From Stercoripulliclostridium_A sp045577735 (GTDB lineage: Bacteria; Bacillota; Clostridia; Christensenellales; DTU072): a stretch of 64,000 nt of DNA. The notes beneath the pieces were generated by a model. The model was not told the origin of the DNA. It did no database searches and saw only the letters and a program-made list of their open reading frames with translations. Location of the stretch: positions 40,704-104,703 of the forward strand of contig JAZNIY010000013.1 in NCBI GenBank assembly GCA_045577735.1, in the 5' to 3' direction. Shown here piece after piece: positions 51,894 through 60,034 of the stretch; the stretch's first letter is position 1, and each line of letters starts with the position of its first letter. The translations under genes and the position numbers were made by a program.

Positions 51894-52030
51894 ACGATAG
51901 GAAGCCGATTTCGAGTTTTTTGTACTCCGCTTGCCGGCACTCCTACGAAAAAACTAATAATATAATTGAATTTCTCAATCCCTCCTCCACAAATATGAAA
52001 AAAGAGCCAGCAAGCGGGCTCTTTTATTTT
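51894..52030 (+). ncRNA. Candidate small RNA with CU-rich segment and own terminator
   Basis: Predicted from sequence only. After the possible promoter there is a bulged stem, CGATAGGAAGCCG (51895-51907) with CGGCACTCCTACG (51935-51947), enclosing GAGT / ACTC. An A-rich stretch and the single-stranded segment CCCTCCTCC (about 51980-51988) follow. The latter could pair with Shine-Dalgarno sequences. A U-tailed terminator closes it. CCGCTTGC (51927-51934) is complementary to GCAAGCGG (52010-52017), mostly in the terminator loop, allowing a pseudoknot. No coding potential seen. Confidence 0.4.
51998..52030. terminator. Bidirectional terminator
   Basis: AAAAGAGCC / GGCTCTTTT with loop AGCAAGCG. 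T-runs on both strands; on the minus strand it ends the tcdA transcript. Confidence 0.85.
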
Positions 52031-52038
52031 TGTTGATA

Positions 52039-52743
52039 TTATTTTATTAAGTCTTTTACGATTTCGCCACCAATTATCAAACCCATAACGCTTGGACAGA
52101 AGGCTGTTGAGCCGGGAGTAACCCGTTTGCCACTGTCTTCCTTGGAGGGTAAGGGTGAAAGGGGAATTTCTTCGGAGTAGCAAACTTTAAGATGATTAAT
52201 GCCAAGTATCTTTAGCTCCCTTCTCATCACTCTCGCAAGTGGGCACACGTTGGTTTTGGAAATATCACTAATTTTAAATGCCGTTGGATCAAGTTTGTTT
52301 CCTGCTCCCATTGCGCTAATTATAGGGGTATTGCACTCTTTTGCTCTTCTGATTAGTTCTACCTTGCTCTTTACGGTGTCAATGGCATCGGCAACGTAAT
52401 CATAGGAGGAAAGATCAACCTCCTTCGCGTTTTCAACGTCATAAAACAAATTGTAAGCACCCACTTTACATTCTGGGTTAATATCTTTTATGCGCTCTAA
52501 CATAACCTCGGTTTTGTATTTTCCCACCGTAGAGTTAAGGGCGATTATTTGGCGATTTACGTTAGTTAGAGAGACGGTATCGTTATCAAAAAGGTCGATA
52601 GCACCAACTCCGCTACGAGCGAGGGATTCCGCGATATATCCACCCACGCCACCTACGCCAAAGATGGCAACGCGAGCATTTTTTAGTTTTTCAATGGCAT
52701 CGTCACCTATGAGGAGACGAGTGCGCTCGTAAAAATTAGTCAT
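52039..52743 (-). CDS. tcdA: tRNA threonylcarbamoyladenosine dehydratase (ThiF/E1-like)
   Basis: 234 residues. The E1-like nucleotide fold opens with VAIFGVGGVGGYIAESLARSG. LFDNDTVSLTNVNRQI (Asp and Arg of the adenylation site), YVADAIDT, SAMGAGNKLDPT and the late TPGSTAFCPSVMGLI, specific for the TcdA/YgdL branch, follow. It converts t6A at position 37 of ANN-decoding tRNAs to the cyclic form. Its start overlaps the previous gene's stop by 8 nt, so translation is coupled. Confidence 0.92.
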   Translation of the reverse strand: MTNFYERTRLLIGDDAIEKLKNARVAIFGVGGVGGYIAESLARSGVGAIDLFDNDTVSLTNVNRQIIALNSTVGKYKTEVMLERIKDINPECKVGAYNLFYDVENAKEVDLSSYDYVADAIDTVKSKVELIRRAKECNTPIISAMGAGNKLDPTAFKISDISKTNVCPLARVMRRELKILGINHLKVCYSEEIPLSPLPSKEDSGKRVTPGSTAFCPSVMGLIIGGEIVKDLIK

Positions 52744-53317
52744 TTGTTTCTTCTCTTTCTCTAATCTTTTTTAGAACGGGGAGTTCGTCTATGGAAAACA
52801 AGGGACCACCCTTTTTGAATAGCACCAAGGTTTTGCCTTTTAGTGCAAGTATGCCGACCGCCAAAGGTTCAAGTAGGAAAACAATGGATACTACAAGCAT
52901 AAAAGCATAGACCACGTATACGAAAGCACCACTGCCAAACCAGCCGTGGAAGCCGGCAACAATGGTATCTAACATCATTATTTCACGGCCGACAAATCCC
53001 ATAATGCCTACGTTGGCGGGGAATATGGCGATAAATACGTAAACTAGTGGTAGGGTGAGAATGAATGCAAAAATAGTTATTCCTAAGGTAAGTCCGTTTC
53101 TAAGTTTATGGTCCTCTATGGTGAGAGCGACGTTGGAAAAAAGCATAATGCCACAACTCATTGTGCCGATGACTATTAAATATCTGCCAAGTGCGTTGGT
53201 AATTGCGTTAAATAAAGGCAATATTTGCATTGCAGAAACCAAGAAAACCAGACCCAAGCAAATTATGCCCACGGCACCTAGTAGTAAACCAAGCTGAAGT
53301 TTGGTAAGTTTTTTCAT
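52736..53317 (-). CDS. Integral membrane protein, unknown function
   Basis: About 193 residues from ATG 53317, the start next to SD AAAGGAAG. The open frame extends 51 nt further upstream without an SD. About five hydrophobic segments (near 8-30, 42-63, 75-100, 125-150 and a partial one) precede a soluble tail with GGPLFSIDELPVLKKI. I do not recognise the family. It overlaps tcdA by 8 nt and follows the YhhN-like gene by 17 nt, so it is in the middle of a four-gene operon. Confidence 0.7.
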   Translation of the reverse strand: MKKLTKLQLGLLLGAVGIICLGLVFLVSAMQILPLFNAITNALGRYLIVIGTMSCGIMLFSNVALTIEDHKLRNGLTLGITIFAFILTLPLVYVFIAIFPANVGIMGFVGREIMMLDTIVAGFHGWFGSGAFVYVVYAFMLVVSIVFLLEPLAVGILALKGKTLVLFKKGGPLFSIDELPVLKKIREREETND

Positions 53318-53334
53318 AAATCTCTTCCTTTTAT

Positions 53335-54027
53335 TTAATATGTTAGTATAGAGCAAGCAAATAAGCATTGCGCTACGTAATAGGTCACTAATACGACGTA
53401 AATAAGTACGGGTTTACCTTTGAGGGGTGAAAACTCTTTGAAGAGTAACGATACGTCCGATATAACGAACAAGATACCTGCTACCAAGCTCAAGGTGCCA
53501 AACGCGTTGTCAGCGTTGTGTATAAATGCATTTATGGTTACCACCAACATAAGGTTTAAAATCACCCCATAGGCAAAAGCAAACGGCACCATTTTGCCAA
53601 GAGCTATTTTATTTTTCATAATGGCAAGAGCAATTCCTAGTAGTGTTGGGATGATAAAAATGCAGGGTATAAGATACAATTCAAAGGGAACACACACTAA
53701 ATATACGGTGCTAAAGAGCACGTGTCCACCAAAGAAGCATGCTCCACCAATCAAGAAAAGGTTGGAAGTTTTTTCTTTGAGTGCAATGTTTTCATTTAGG
53801 CACAGGTACAAGTCCCCGATCGTACCAAGTATAAGTGCGCCTAGGACCAGTACGGAGTAAAGGGTTGCGCCACTAATATACAAAGATATGAGGGCAACTG
53901 CAAGAAAAAATAGGGAAGCAAGTCCCTTGGTAAATATGCGTCTAGTGGGGTTTTTGCGCAAGTTAAAGTATCCACTCAAAGTGCCCAAAACAACGGATAA
54001 TGCAGAAAGTATATATATTGCAATCAT
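53335..54027 (-). CDS. YhhN/TMEM86-family membrane protein (lysoplasmalogenase-like)
   Basis: About 230 residues from ATG 54027, one base after the upstream stop (TAATATG). The longer open frame runs into the upstream gene and was rejected. About eight transmembrane segments. YhhN features: GTIGDLYLCLN (the conserved GD), FFGGHVLFSTVYL, ILFVISDVSLLFKEF (the conserved SD) and a final TYYVAQCLFA. Members cleave the vinyl-ether bond of lysoplasmalogens, which fits an anaerobe that may make plasmalogens; activity here is inferred. There is no SD, so translation probably depends on the upstream gene. Confidence 0.75.
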   Translation of the reverse strand: MIAIYILSALSVVLGTLSGYFNLRKNPTRRIFTKGLASLFFLAVALISLYISGATLYSVLVLGALILGTIGDLYLCLNENIALKEKTSNLFLIGGACFFGGHVLFSTVYLVCVPFELYLIPCIFIIPTLLGIALAIMKNKIALGKMVPFAFAYGVILNLMLVVTINAFIHNADNAFGTLSLVAGILFVISDVSLLFKEFSPLKGKPVLIYVVLVTYYVAQCLFACSILTY

Positions 54028-54028
54028 A

Positions 54029-56209
54029 TTAACTAATGGCAACGAACTTATTGCGAACGGAGGAGCATTTTGCACCCCAATTAGCATTGTAGGAGTTAAG
54101 TAGGGTAGCGTTAACGTATACCTTTAGATCCTTAGGCATAAGAGAAGCGTTAAAACTATTTTGGTCTATTTGCTCGGAAGAGGGAATAAAACTATCATCG
54201 CCAATCAAATGAATGGCGGTCAGCTTTGTGCATTCCATAAAGGCAAAAGCTTCAATATGCAAAATATTATTCGTCAGTTTTAGAGTTTCCAAAGTCGTGT
54301 TTGTACTAAAAGCATAGGAACAAATCTTTTCGATAATGGGAGTATATCCAAGAGATACGCAATCGTTATCGAACAAGGTTTTCATGTCCAATTCCGTTGC
54401 CGGTCCCATGTAGGAGTGAAGCACAAAATATTTTTTGTCGGTGCTATACTTTATGCCGGCAAAGGGATCGCCAGCCTCTTTAGCTTCGGTGGGTGAATAC
54501 AATGAGCCACCCTCGTGTGGAACTAATGGATAACGCTCGTACATAAGCATATCATTAATGACCGTCGGGTATACCGTAACCTCATATATTCTTTGAATTA
54601 GGGCTAAGGAATAGGTGGTTGCGCTATAGTAGCCCTCTTCGTTTTGGTCTGTAATTAGGAAGGCGCGAGCGAATGCTTCCGTTCTACCTTCCGGTACAAC
54701 TATATCAACGGTAGGCGAAATTTCGCCAGAATTACCACCACCAAAGGCGGCGGAGCCGTAAGTGGGAGGATTTACGCCTATGAAATATGCACAGGCTCCT
54801 TTTACGTCACTAAACGCTTGACCGGCGATAGTAGTGGTTGATTGCTTAATGTAGGTAGGTAGGGGCTTAGTGCCAACACCGACAGGGCTGACGTAAACCA
54901 AGACGTTGCCAAGATAGGTTGCGCGAGAGCCTTCTTTTCCGTTGTGTTTAGTAACTTCGCTTGTGTCCTTTAACCAAGCGGTGGCGTGCTCTTGCTCGGT
55001 AGAGAGCATACTGCCGAACACGTAGCTTCCCAAGAAAAGAAGAGAGTCGGGATTGGTTATTTGTTTAAGAGAGGTTGCACCCCAGAATGCTTGGTTATAT
55101 ATTGCTTCTATGCCACTTAGGTCAATGCTTTCTATTGCAGTAAAGGCAAACGTTTGGGCGTTTATTACTTTAAGAGAGGATGGTAGGTGGGTTATCTTTA
55201 ACGAGTTACAACCATTAAAAGCACCTCTACCCAAATATGAAACGGAGTTGGGAAGATTGATGCTGGTTAGTGAAGTACAGCTTGAAAAGCAAGAGTTACC
55301 AATGCTTGTTAGACCTTCGCCACCAAAACTAACCGATTTAAGAAGTGGGCACTCACTAAAAGCAAGTTCTTCTATCTTTTCTAGCCCTTCGCCCTCAATG
55401 GTTACGCTTTCCAACTTTGGCATTTTGTCAAAAGCATTTTTTTCTATAACCTTATAACTTTCGGGAATTGTTAAGTATGTTAAATTTTGGTTACCCGAAA
55501 ATGCGGCAGAAGATACACCATATACGCTATTTCCTTCATCGTCAACGAGGGGAAGATTAAGAGATGCGTATGGCACAAAGGGGTATTGAAGACCACTAAC
55601 GTAGACGTTGTCATCAATGGTGGTGAACCTAAAAGCAGGTTCAGAGTAGCCCCATAGTGCATACAAATTTATGTTTTTAACCACGGGGGAATTAAAGTCA
55701 TATGGCTGGGTAAATTTTTCGTCAAGGTACCAACCGAATAGGGTGTAGCCGGCTCTTACGGGGGAGACCGGGATGGTTGCACACTTACCGTCATCCACTC
55801 TTTGAGCGGGGATGGCGGAGTATTCTGTTATGAAATATACGCTATGTTTACCGTCGTTTTGCAAGTCGTCGTCATTAGTTGCATCGCGCATGAGATGCAC
55901 TATGAGTTGTGCCGTTGCCGTCATATCGCCACTCGTTGCGGTTAGGGTAACGATGCCTTCTTTCAATCCGGTAACGCTGTTACCTTCAACCTTTGCAATG
56001 GTGGGGTTGGAAACGGAAAGGACGTATTCATTACCACGGGGGCGAGTAAAAACTTCGGGGGTTATGGTGTGGTTTTCGTCAGAAAGATATATTTTGTAGG
56101 TGGTTTCGGTAAAATATAGTTTTCTAGTGCCGTCGGTACAAGCAAATACACTCCCCAAAAGGAGTAAAACAACCACGATTATGCAAATTAAGGATAGAAA
56201 CTTTTTCAT
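54029..56209 (-). CDS. Surface lipoprotein with BIG2, Listeria-Bacteroides and BspA-type leucine-rich repeats
   Basis: 726 residues. Lipoprotein signal peptide with SVFAC at 20-24. About 45-110 is a BIG2-like domain (LSVSNPTIAKVEGNSVTGL). About 125-187 is a Flg_new/Listeria-Bacteroides repeat (GYTLFGWYLDEKFTQPYDF..NLYALW). About 215-400 and again about 640-690 are BspA-like LRR_5 repeats (LTYLTIPESYKVIEKNAF, LTSINLPNSVSYLGRGAF). Such proteins bind host or bacterial surfaces. There is no SD, and the -10 element lies only 7 nt before the ATG, so the mRNA may be leaderless. First gene of a four-gene operon. Confidence 0.85.
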   Translation of the reverse strand: MKKFLSLICIIVVVLLLLGSVFACTDGTRKLYFTETTYKIYLSDENHTITPEVFTRPRGNEYVLSVSNPTIAKVEGNSVTGLKEGIVTLTATSGDMTATAQLIVHLMRDATNDDDLQNDGKHSVYFITEYSAIPAQRVDDGKCATIPVSPVRAGYTLFGWYLDEKFTQPYDFNSPVVKNINLYALWGYSEPAFRFTTIDDNVYVSGLQYPFVPYASLNLPLVDDEGNSVYGVSSAAFSGNQNLTYLTIPESYKVIEKNAFDKMPKLESVTIEGEGLEKIEELAFSECPLLKSVSFGGEGLTSIGNSCFSSCTSLTSINLPNSVSYLGRGAFNGCNSLKITHLPSSLKVINAQTFAFTAIESIDLSGIEAIYNQAFWGATSLKQITNPDSLLFLGSYVFGSMLSTEQEHATAWLKDTSEVTKHNGKEGSRATYLGNVLVYVSPVGVGTKPLPTYIKQSTTTIAGQAFSDVKGACAYFIGVNPPTYGSAAFGGGNSGEISPTVDIVVPEGRTEAFARAFLITDQNEEGYYSATTYSLALIQRIYEVTVYPTVINDMLMYERYPLVPHEGGSLYSPTEAKEAGDPFAGIKYSTDKKYFVLHSYMGPATELDMKTLFDNDCVSLGYTPIIEKICSYAFSTNTTLETLKLTNNILHIEAFAFMECTKLTAIHLIGDDSFIPSSEQIDQNSFNASLMPKDLKVYVNATLLNSYNANWGAKCSSVRNKFVAIS

Positions 56210-56216
56210 TAGCCCG

Positions 56217-56245
56217 ATTATAACATAAATTGCGCGCGTTTACAA
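56217..56245 (-). promoter_or_regulatory. Promoter of the LRR-lipoprotein operon
   Basis: Minus strand: TTGTAA (56245-56240), 17-bp spacer containing ACGCGCGCA, TATAAT (56222-56217), then 7 nt to the ATG. The predicted start of transcription is at or next to the start codon. Confidence 0.75.
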
Positions 56246-56311
56246 TAGTATTCACCTAAAATTCGCACAAGCAGTTGGCAAATTATAGAAAATGCAAAAA
56301 ATTTATATTTT

Positions 56312-56338
56312 ATGCATAAAAATAGTTGCTTTATGCAT
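56312..56338 (+). promoter_or_regulatory. Inverted repeat with two ATGCAT sites (possible operator)
   Basis: ATGCATAAA and TTTATGCAT form a perfect 9-bp inverted repeat with a 9-bp spacer. The two ATGCAT cores are exactly 21 bp apart (two helical turns). The right arm touches the -35 at 56339. The position suits a repressor of the amino-acid ABC importer. It is loosely like paired ARG boxes, but the regulator is not known. Confidence 0.5.
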
Positions 56339-56367
56339 TTGAATGGTCTATTATATCGGCATATTAC
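56339..56367 (+). promoter_or_regulatory. Promoter of the amino-acid ABC importer
   Basis: TTGAAT at 56339-56344, 17-bp spacer, TATTAC at 56362-56367. Confidence 0.6.
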
Positions 56368-56400
56368 ATAAAATCGACACAAAACAAGGAGATTATATTC

Positions 56401-57213
56401 ATGAAAAAAACAATTATATCCGTTTTATTAATAGCTGTTATGGTTGTAGGTGCATTTGCACTTGTTGGCTGTAACGATAAAGGTATTACCGATTCCACTC
56501 CCAATGGTATTAAAGAATACGGCAAATTGGTAGTTGCTACCAACGCTTATTTCCCTCCCTTTGAATACAAAGATGCTGACGGTAAAATCGTTGGTTGGGA
56601 TATGGACATTGCTAAAGCACTAGCAGACAAACTTGGCGTTGAACTTGTTATTGAAGACATGGAATTCGATTCCGTTCTTCTTGCCCCTGGTGTTAACAAG
56701 GCTCACATTGCTATGGCAGGTATTAGTTATAGCGAAAAGAGAGATCAAAACCTTGACTTCTCTAAGGGCGTATTCGATAGCTCACAAGTTATCATTGTTA
56801 AGAACGACAGCACCATTAATGGACCTTTCGATCTTGGTGGAAAGAAGATAGGCGTTCAAAGCGGTACCGTTGGTCAACTTCTTGCTGAAATGGATCCTGA
56901 TTGGGCAGGCGAAGGTGAAGATGCTTGTCTAGCAGCTCCCGGTTCCGTATCCAAGTATTCCACTGGCGCAGAAGCTGTTCTAGCTCTAACCCAAGGTAAA
57001 GTTGATGCAGTTATCATCGACAAGTTCCCTGCACAAAAGTTCGTTGAAAACTATGCTGGCACCAAGATTGCTGATGAATCCGTATTTGACGATGAATATG
57101 CATTCGCAGTTAAAGAAGGCAACAAAGAACTAGTAGATTGGATTAACGCTGCTCTTGATGAAATGAAGGCAGACGGCACCATGGATGCTATCAACAAGAA
57201 ATACTTTGGTTAA
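56401..57213 (+). CDS. Amino-acid ABC transporter substrate-binding lipoprotein
   Basis: 270 residues from ATG 56401, behind AAGGAG; the frame's earlier start lies in the promoter. Lipobox ALVGC at residues 20-24. A family 3 solute-binding domain follows: GKLVVATNAYFPPFEYKD, GWDMDIAKALADKLG, AGISYSEKRDQNLDFSKGV, KKIGVQSGTVGQ and KVDAVIIDKFPA. It binds a polar amino acid outside the cell and delivers it to the permease. A stable hairpin follows the stop, which may give more of this protein than of the permease. Confidence 0.93.
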   Translation: MKKTIISVLLIAVMVVGAFALVGCNDKGITDSTPNGIKEYGKLVVATNAYFPPFEYKDADGKIVGWDMDIAKALADKLGVELVIEDMEFDSVLLAPGVNKAHIAMAGISYSEKRDQNLDFSKGVFDSSQVIIVKNDSTINGPFDLGGKKIGVQSGTVGQLLAEMDPDWAGEGEDACLAAPGSVSKYSTGAEAVLALTQGKVDAVIIDKFPAQKFVENYAGTKIADESVFDDEYAFAVKEGNKELVDWINAALDEMKADGTMDAINKKYFG

Positions 57214-57238
57214 TATTCAAAACGAAAAATAATAAAGA

Positions 57239-57268
57239 TTTGGGCTGTTTCGTATGAGACAGCCCAAA
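57239..57268 (+). terminator. Intra-operon hairpin after the binding-protein gene
   Basis: TTTGGGCTGTTTC / GAGACAGCCCAAA (13 bp, one G-U) with loop GTAT and no T-run. Likely an mRNA 3'-end stabiliser or partial terminator, letting the binding protein be made in excess. Confidence 0.6.
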
Positions 57269-57288
57269 ACTATGTATAAGAGAGATAA

Positions 57289-57984
57289 ATGAAATTAGAT
57301 TTTAGCATAATTTTTAGGAAAGAAATAATGTTATTGCTACTAAAATCCTATGGTTGGACGGTAGCAATAACGGTAATGGCACTTGCCATAGGCATAATTT
57401 TGGGAACCATTCTTGCTGTATTTATGGTTTTACCTAAAGACAAGTTTTTCAACAAGGTGCTTAATGGTTTTTCTCAAGTTTATTTGGCAGTCATAAGAGG
57501 TACGCCCGTACTAGTACAACTAATGATTATCTGCTTCGTTATTTTCGCAGACGTCATTTTCTTCAATAGAGAAGTATCACCATACATTATTGCAACCATT
57601 GGCTTTGGCTTGAATAGTGCAGCGTACGTCGCAGAGATTATGCGTGCAGGTATTATGAGCGTTGATCGTGGGCAACTGGAAGCAGGTAGGGCAGTAGGCC
57701 TTAGTTATGGCACCACAATGAAAAGGATTATTTTGCCTCAATCTGCTAAAAACATATTGCCACCTCTTGGTAACGAAGCAATAGTGCTACTAAAGGAAAC
57801 CTCCGTTGCGCTAATCATTGGTGTTAGTGAGTTCTTTACGGCAATTAAAGGCATAGTTAACACCTCCTATAACGTTATTACTCCTTACTTGTTTGCAGCA
57901 GCGGTATACTTCGTTTCGGTATACGTTATTACCTTTGGATTGAAGCTTTTGGAAAGGAGGTTGGCAAGAAGTGAACGCAGTTAA
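57289..57984 (+). CDS. Amino-acid ABC transporter permease
   Basis: 231 residues, about five transmembrane segments, of the HisM/GlnP family. Visible motifs: YLAVIRGTPVLVQLMI and the EAA-type loop SVDRGQLEAGRAVGLSYGTTMKRIILPQ that docks to the ATPase, then LPPLGNEAIVLLKETSVALIIG. It overlaps the ATPase gene by 14 nt. Confidence 0.93.
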   Translation: MKLDFSIIFRKEIMLLLLKSYGWTVAITVMALAIGIILGTILAVFMVLPKDKFFNKVLNGFSQVYLAVIRGTPVLVQLMIICFVIFADVIFFNREVSPYIIATIGFGLNSAAYVAEIMRAGIMSVDRGQLEAGRAVGLSYGTTMKRIILPQSAKNILPPLGNEAIVLLKETSVALIIGVSEFFTAIKGIVNTSYNVITPYLFAAAVYFVSVYVITFGLKLLERRLARSERS

Positions 57985-59092
57985 TTGTAATGAAAAAGTA
58001 TATTCAGCTAGTTATGGCGAAAACTTGATAGAAATCAAGAATCTCACTAAAAAGTTTGGAAACCTTCTAGTTCTTGACGATATTTCCGAAAACATAAAAA
58101 AGGGTGAAATAATTGCAATAATTGGACCTAGTGGTGGTGGAAAGAGTACTTTTTTGCGTTGTCTAAACGTTTTGGAAGATCCCACCGTTGGTAAAGTTAT
58201 ATTTGAAGGGAAAGACCTAACCGACCTTAAAATAGACATTAACGAATGTCGTCAAGATATGGGCATGGTTTTCCAACAATTCAATTTGTTTAACAACTTA
58301 ACCGTTATGGACAATATTACTCTTGCTCCCATAACCGTTAATAAACAAAAGATGCGCAAGGCAAAATGGAACAACAGAATTATGCCGTTGTACAACAAGC
58401 TGTTGGCCAAGTACAATGATAAGATTTGTGCCTACATCGACAAAAAGCTTGCTAGAAAACAAAAGATAGTAGATGAAACCAACGTTGTTCTTGCTCCAAT
58501 AGCAGAAAAATGGGAAGCAACAAAAGTTGTAATTAACAAGGCCGGTAAAAAACTTGTTACCTATGACAAGAAATTGACCAAGCAAAAGGTAAAGCTTGTT
58601 ACGAAGATAGAAAACGCTGAAAGAGAAATTAGAAGAACATCCTATCCCGTGCCTAAAACTTTCATGGAAGCACCTTTCAATAGTAAAGAAGAAATCGTAA
58701 AGTCGGCACAAGCAAAGGCAATGGAACTTCTAACGCGTATAGGACTTGCAGAGAAAGCAGACGTATATCCTTCTACTTTGAGTGGTGGACAAAAACAACG
58801 TATTGCTATTGTTAGAGCTCTTGCGATGAACCCCAAAGTAATGCTCTTTGATGAACCTACTTCAGCACTTGACCCCGAAATGGTTGGTGAAGTTCTTGAC
58901 TTAATTAAGCAAATAGCATCAGAAGGAATGACTATGGTAATCGTTACTCACGAAATGGGATTTGCAAAAGAAGTTGCAACTCGCGTAATGTTTATGGATG
59001 AGGGCGTAATTGCAGAAGAGGGAACACCGGAAGAATTGTTCGGTAACCCAAAATCTGAAAGATTGCAAGAATTCCTTTCGAAGGTTTTGTAA
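57971..59092 (+). CDS. Amino-acid ABC transporter ATPase with a large Lys-rich insertion
   Basis: 373 residues against the usual ~240 for GlnQ/HisP-type ATPases. GTG start at 57971, set by AAAGGAGG at 57953-57960, inside the end of the permease gene. Walker A GPSGGGKST (about 53), Q-loop VFQQFNLF, signature LSGGQKQR (about 270), Walker B VMLFDEPTSALDPE, H-loop VTHEMGF. Between TLAPITVNK and AMELLTRIGLAEKA lies an insertion of about 120 residues (about 124-245). It is rich in Lys and Ala with long predicted helices (KKLARKQKIVDE, KKLTKQKVKLVTKIENAE). The frame is open and all ATPase motifs are intact, so it is an insertion domain, not an error. Confidence 0.92.
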   Translation: MNAVNCNEKVYSASYGENLIEIKNLTKKFGNLLVLDDISENIKKGEIIAIIGPSGGGKSTFLRCLNVLEDPTVGKVIFEGKDLTDLKIDINECRQDMGMVFQQFNLFNNLTVMDNITLAPITVNKQKMRKAKWNNRIMPLYNKLLAKYNDKICAYIDKKLARKQKIVDETNVVLAPIAEKWEATKVVINKAGKKLVTYDKKLTKQKVKLVTKIENAEREIRRTSYPVPKTFMEAPFNSKEEIVKSAQAKAMELLTRIGLAEKADVYPSTLSGGQKQRIAIVRALAMNPKVMLFDEPTSALDPEMVGEVLDLIKQIASEGMTMVIVTHEMGFAKEVATRVMFMDEGVIAEEGTPEELFGNPKSERLQEFLSKVL

Positions 59093-59095
59093 AAG

Positions 59096-59129
59096 AAAAA
59101 GCGTCGCAATTAGCGACGCTTTATTTTTT
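59096..59129. terminator. Terminator between convergent genes
   Basis: AAAGCGTCGC / GCGACGCTTT with loop AATTA and a T-run. It also lies just past the minus-strand gene ending at 59138. Confidence 0.9.
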
Positions 59130-59137
59130 GATATGGT

Positions 59138-59971
59138 TTATTTTAGGTCGATGCCTATCTTAGTGCAAGGCACTTTTTCGTTTAGAATATCGTTAATACC
59201 AAACTTGCTGTTTGCAATATAAATAGTGGTACCCAGCTTTGCGGGTTCTTTTACGTACTCGAGCTTAGCGCGAGCGCCGTTAGCACCCTTTCTTGATGCG
59301 CCGTCACAGTAGTTTTGGTAGTATTCTATGTGTTCTATAACGTCGTAGATATCCTTTCCACTAATGGTTCTTACAAGGCTATTTTTATCGTTCATATCGG
59401 TGAAGATTCCGTCCACACCCGAAAGGATAAGTAGGTTTTTTGGCTTAACCAAACAGGCTATTTGCGATGCAGTTTCGTCGTTATCTATGCACTCTACGAC
59501 CTTTTGAGATTTGGAGCGCAAAGATTGAATTTCCATTTTACGGTTTTCTTCCGAGCAAACGGGATCGTTATAATTAATGATTGGTATAGCGCCTTGCTTT
59601 GGGCAACGGAGAAGGGCGTTTTTAAGATGTTCGCACTTCATGGCATCGTTAAAATGTTGATGTTCGACCAGGAATTGACGTATGGAATAGTTGGAGTTAA
59701 CGAATCTTCGATAGGTTTCAAGGAGAATGGATTGACCTTGCGCAGCGTAGTCGGTTTTAACGTCGTTATAGTCGCCCTTGAGTTCCTTGCCGTTACGATG
59801 AATGTAGTCAAGGCGACCTATTTCGGTTGCACCCGAAGTAACCCAAAGATAGCCGGGTTTGAGTTCTCTTGATATGCGAGCAATAACGTTGTAGTCGATG
59901 TCGTTGTTTTCCTTGTCGATGAGGGCCATGGAGCCAACCTTGCCAACGAGTTCGATGTCAAATTTAGTCAT
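59138..59971 (-). CDS. Amino-acid kinase family protein, glutamate 5-kinase-like
   Basis: 277 residues, SD AGGAG. Amino-acid-kinase fold features: VTSGATEIGRLDY, PIINYNDP, NDETASQIACLV, LLILSGVDGIFTDMND (the nucleotide-binding strand-loop) and KGANGARAKLEYVKEPAKLGTTIYIAN. The arrangement is closest to ProB without a PUA domain. The opening VGKVGSMAL departs from the usual KxGSS, and no proA is adjacent. The substrate may therefore not be glutamate; uridylate- or carbamate-kinase-like roles are less likely. Own promoter with perfect consensus. Confidence 0.65.
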   Translation of the reverse strand: MTKFDIELVGKVGSMALIDKENNDIDYNVIARISRELKPGYLWVTSGATEIGRLDYIHRNGKELKGDYNDVKTDYAAQGQSILLETYRRFVNSNYSIRQFLVEHQHFNDAMKCEHLKNALLRCPKQGAIPIINYNDPVCSEENRKMEIQSLRSKSQKVVECIDNDETASQIACLVKPKNLLILSGVDGIFTDMNDKNSLVRTISGKDIYDVIEHIEYYQNYCDGASRKGANGARAKLEYVKEPAKLGTTIYIANSKFGINDILNEKVPCTKIGIDLK

Positions 59972-60005
59972 GATATACTCCTAAATCTTCCTAATGCTTT
60001 TCTTA

Positions 60006-60034
60006 ATTATATATATAAGGTAGTTTGTTGTCAA
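60006..60034 (-). promoter_or_regulatory. Consensus promoter of the amino-acid-kinase gene
   Basis: Minus strand: TTGACA (60034-60029), 17-bp spacer, TATAAT (60011-60006). The -35 overlaps the last bases of queH. Confidence 0.85.

Noticed and set aside
51881..52183. 100-residue minus-strand open frame over the end of tcdA and the gene-free stretch
   Set aside because: Overlaps tcdA in another frame and crosses the terminator; the small-RNA reading explains the gene-free part better.
56281..56400. T-box or amino-acid riboswitch before the amino-acid transporter
   Set aside because: The predicted leader is only about 30 nt and has no T-box sequence or terminator hairpin; the inverted repeat is upstream of the promoter.
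58340..58710. Frameshift or assembly error in the ABC ATPase
   Set aside because: The reading frame stays open, codon use matches neighbours and all motifs on both sides are intact, so a true insertion is more likely.
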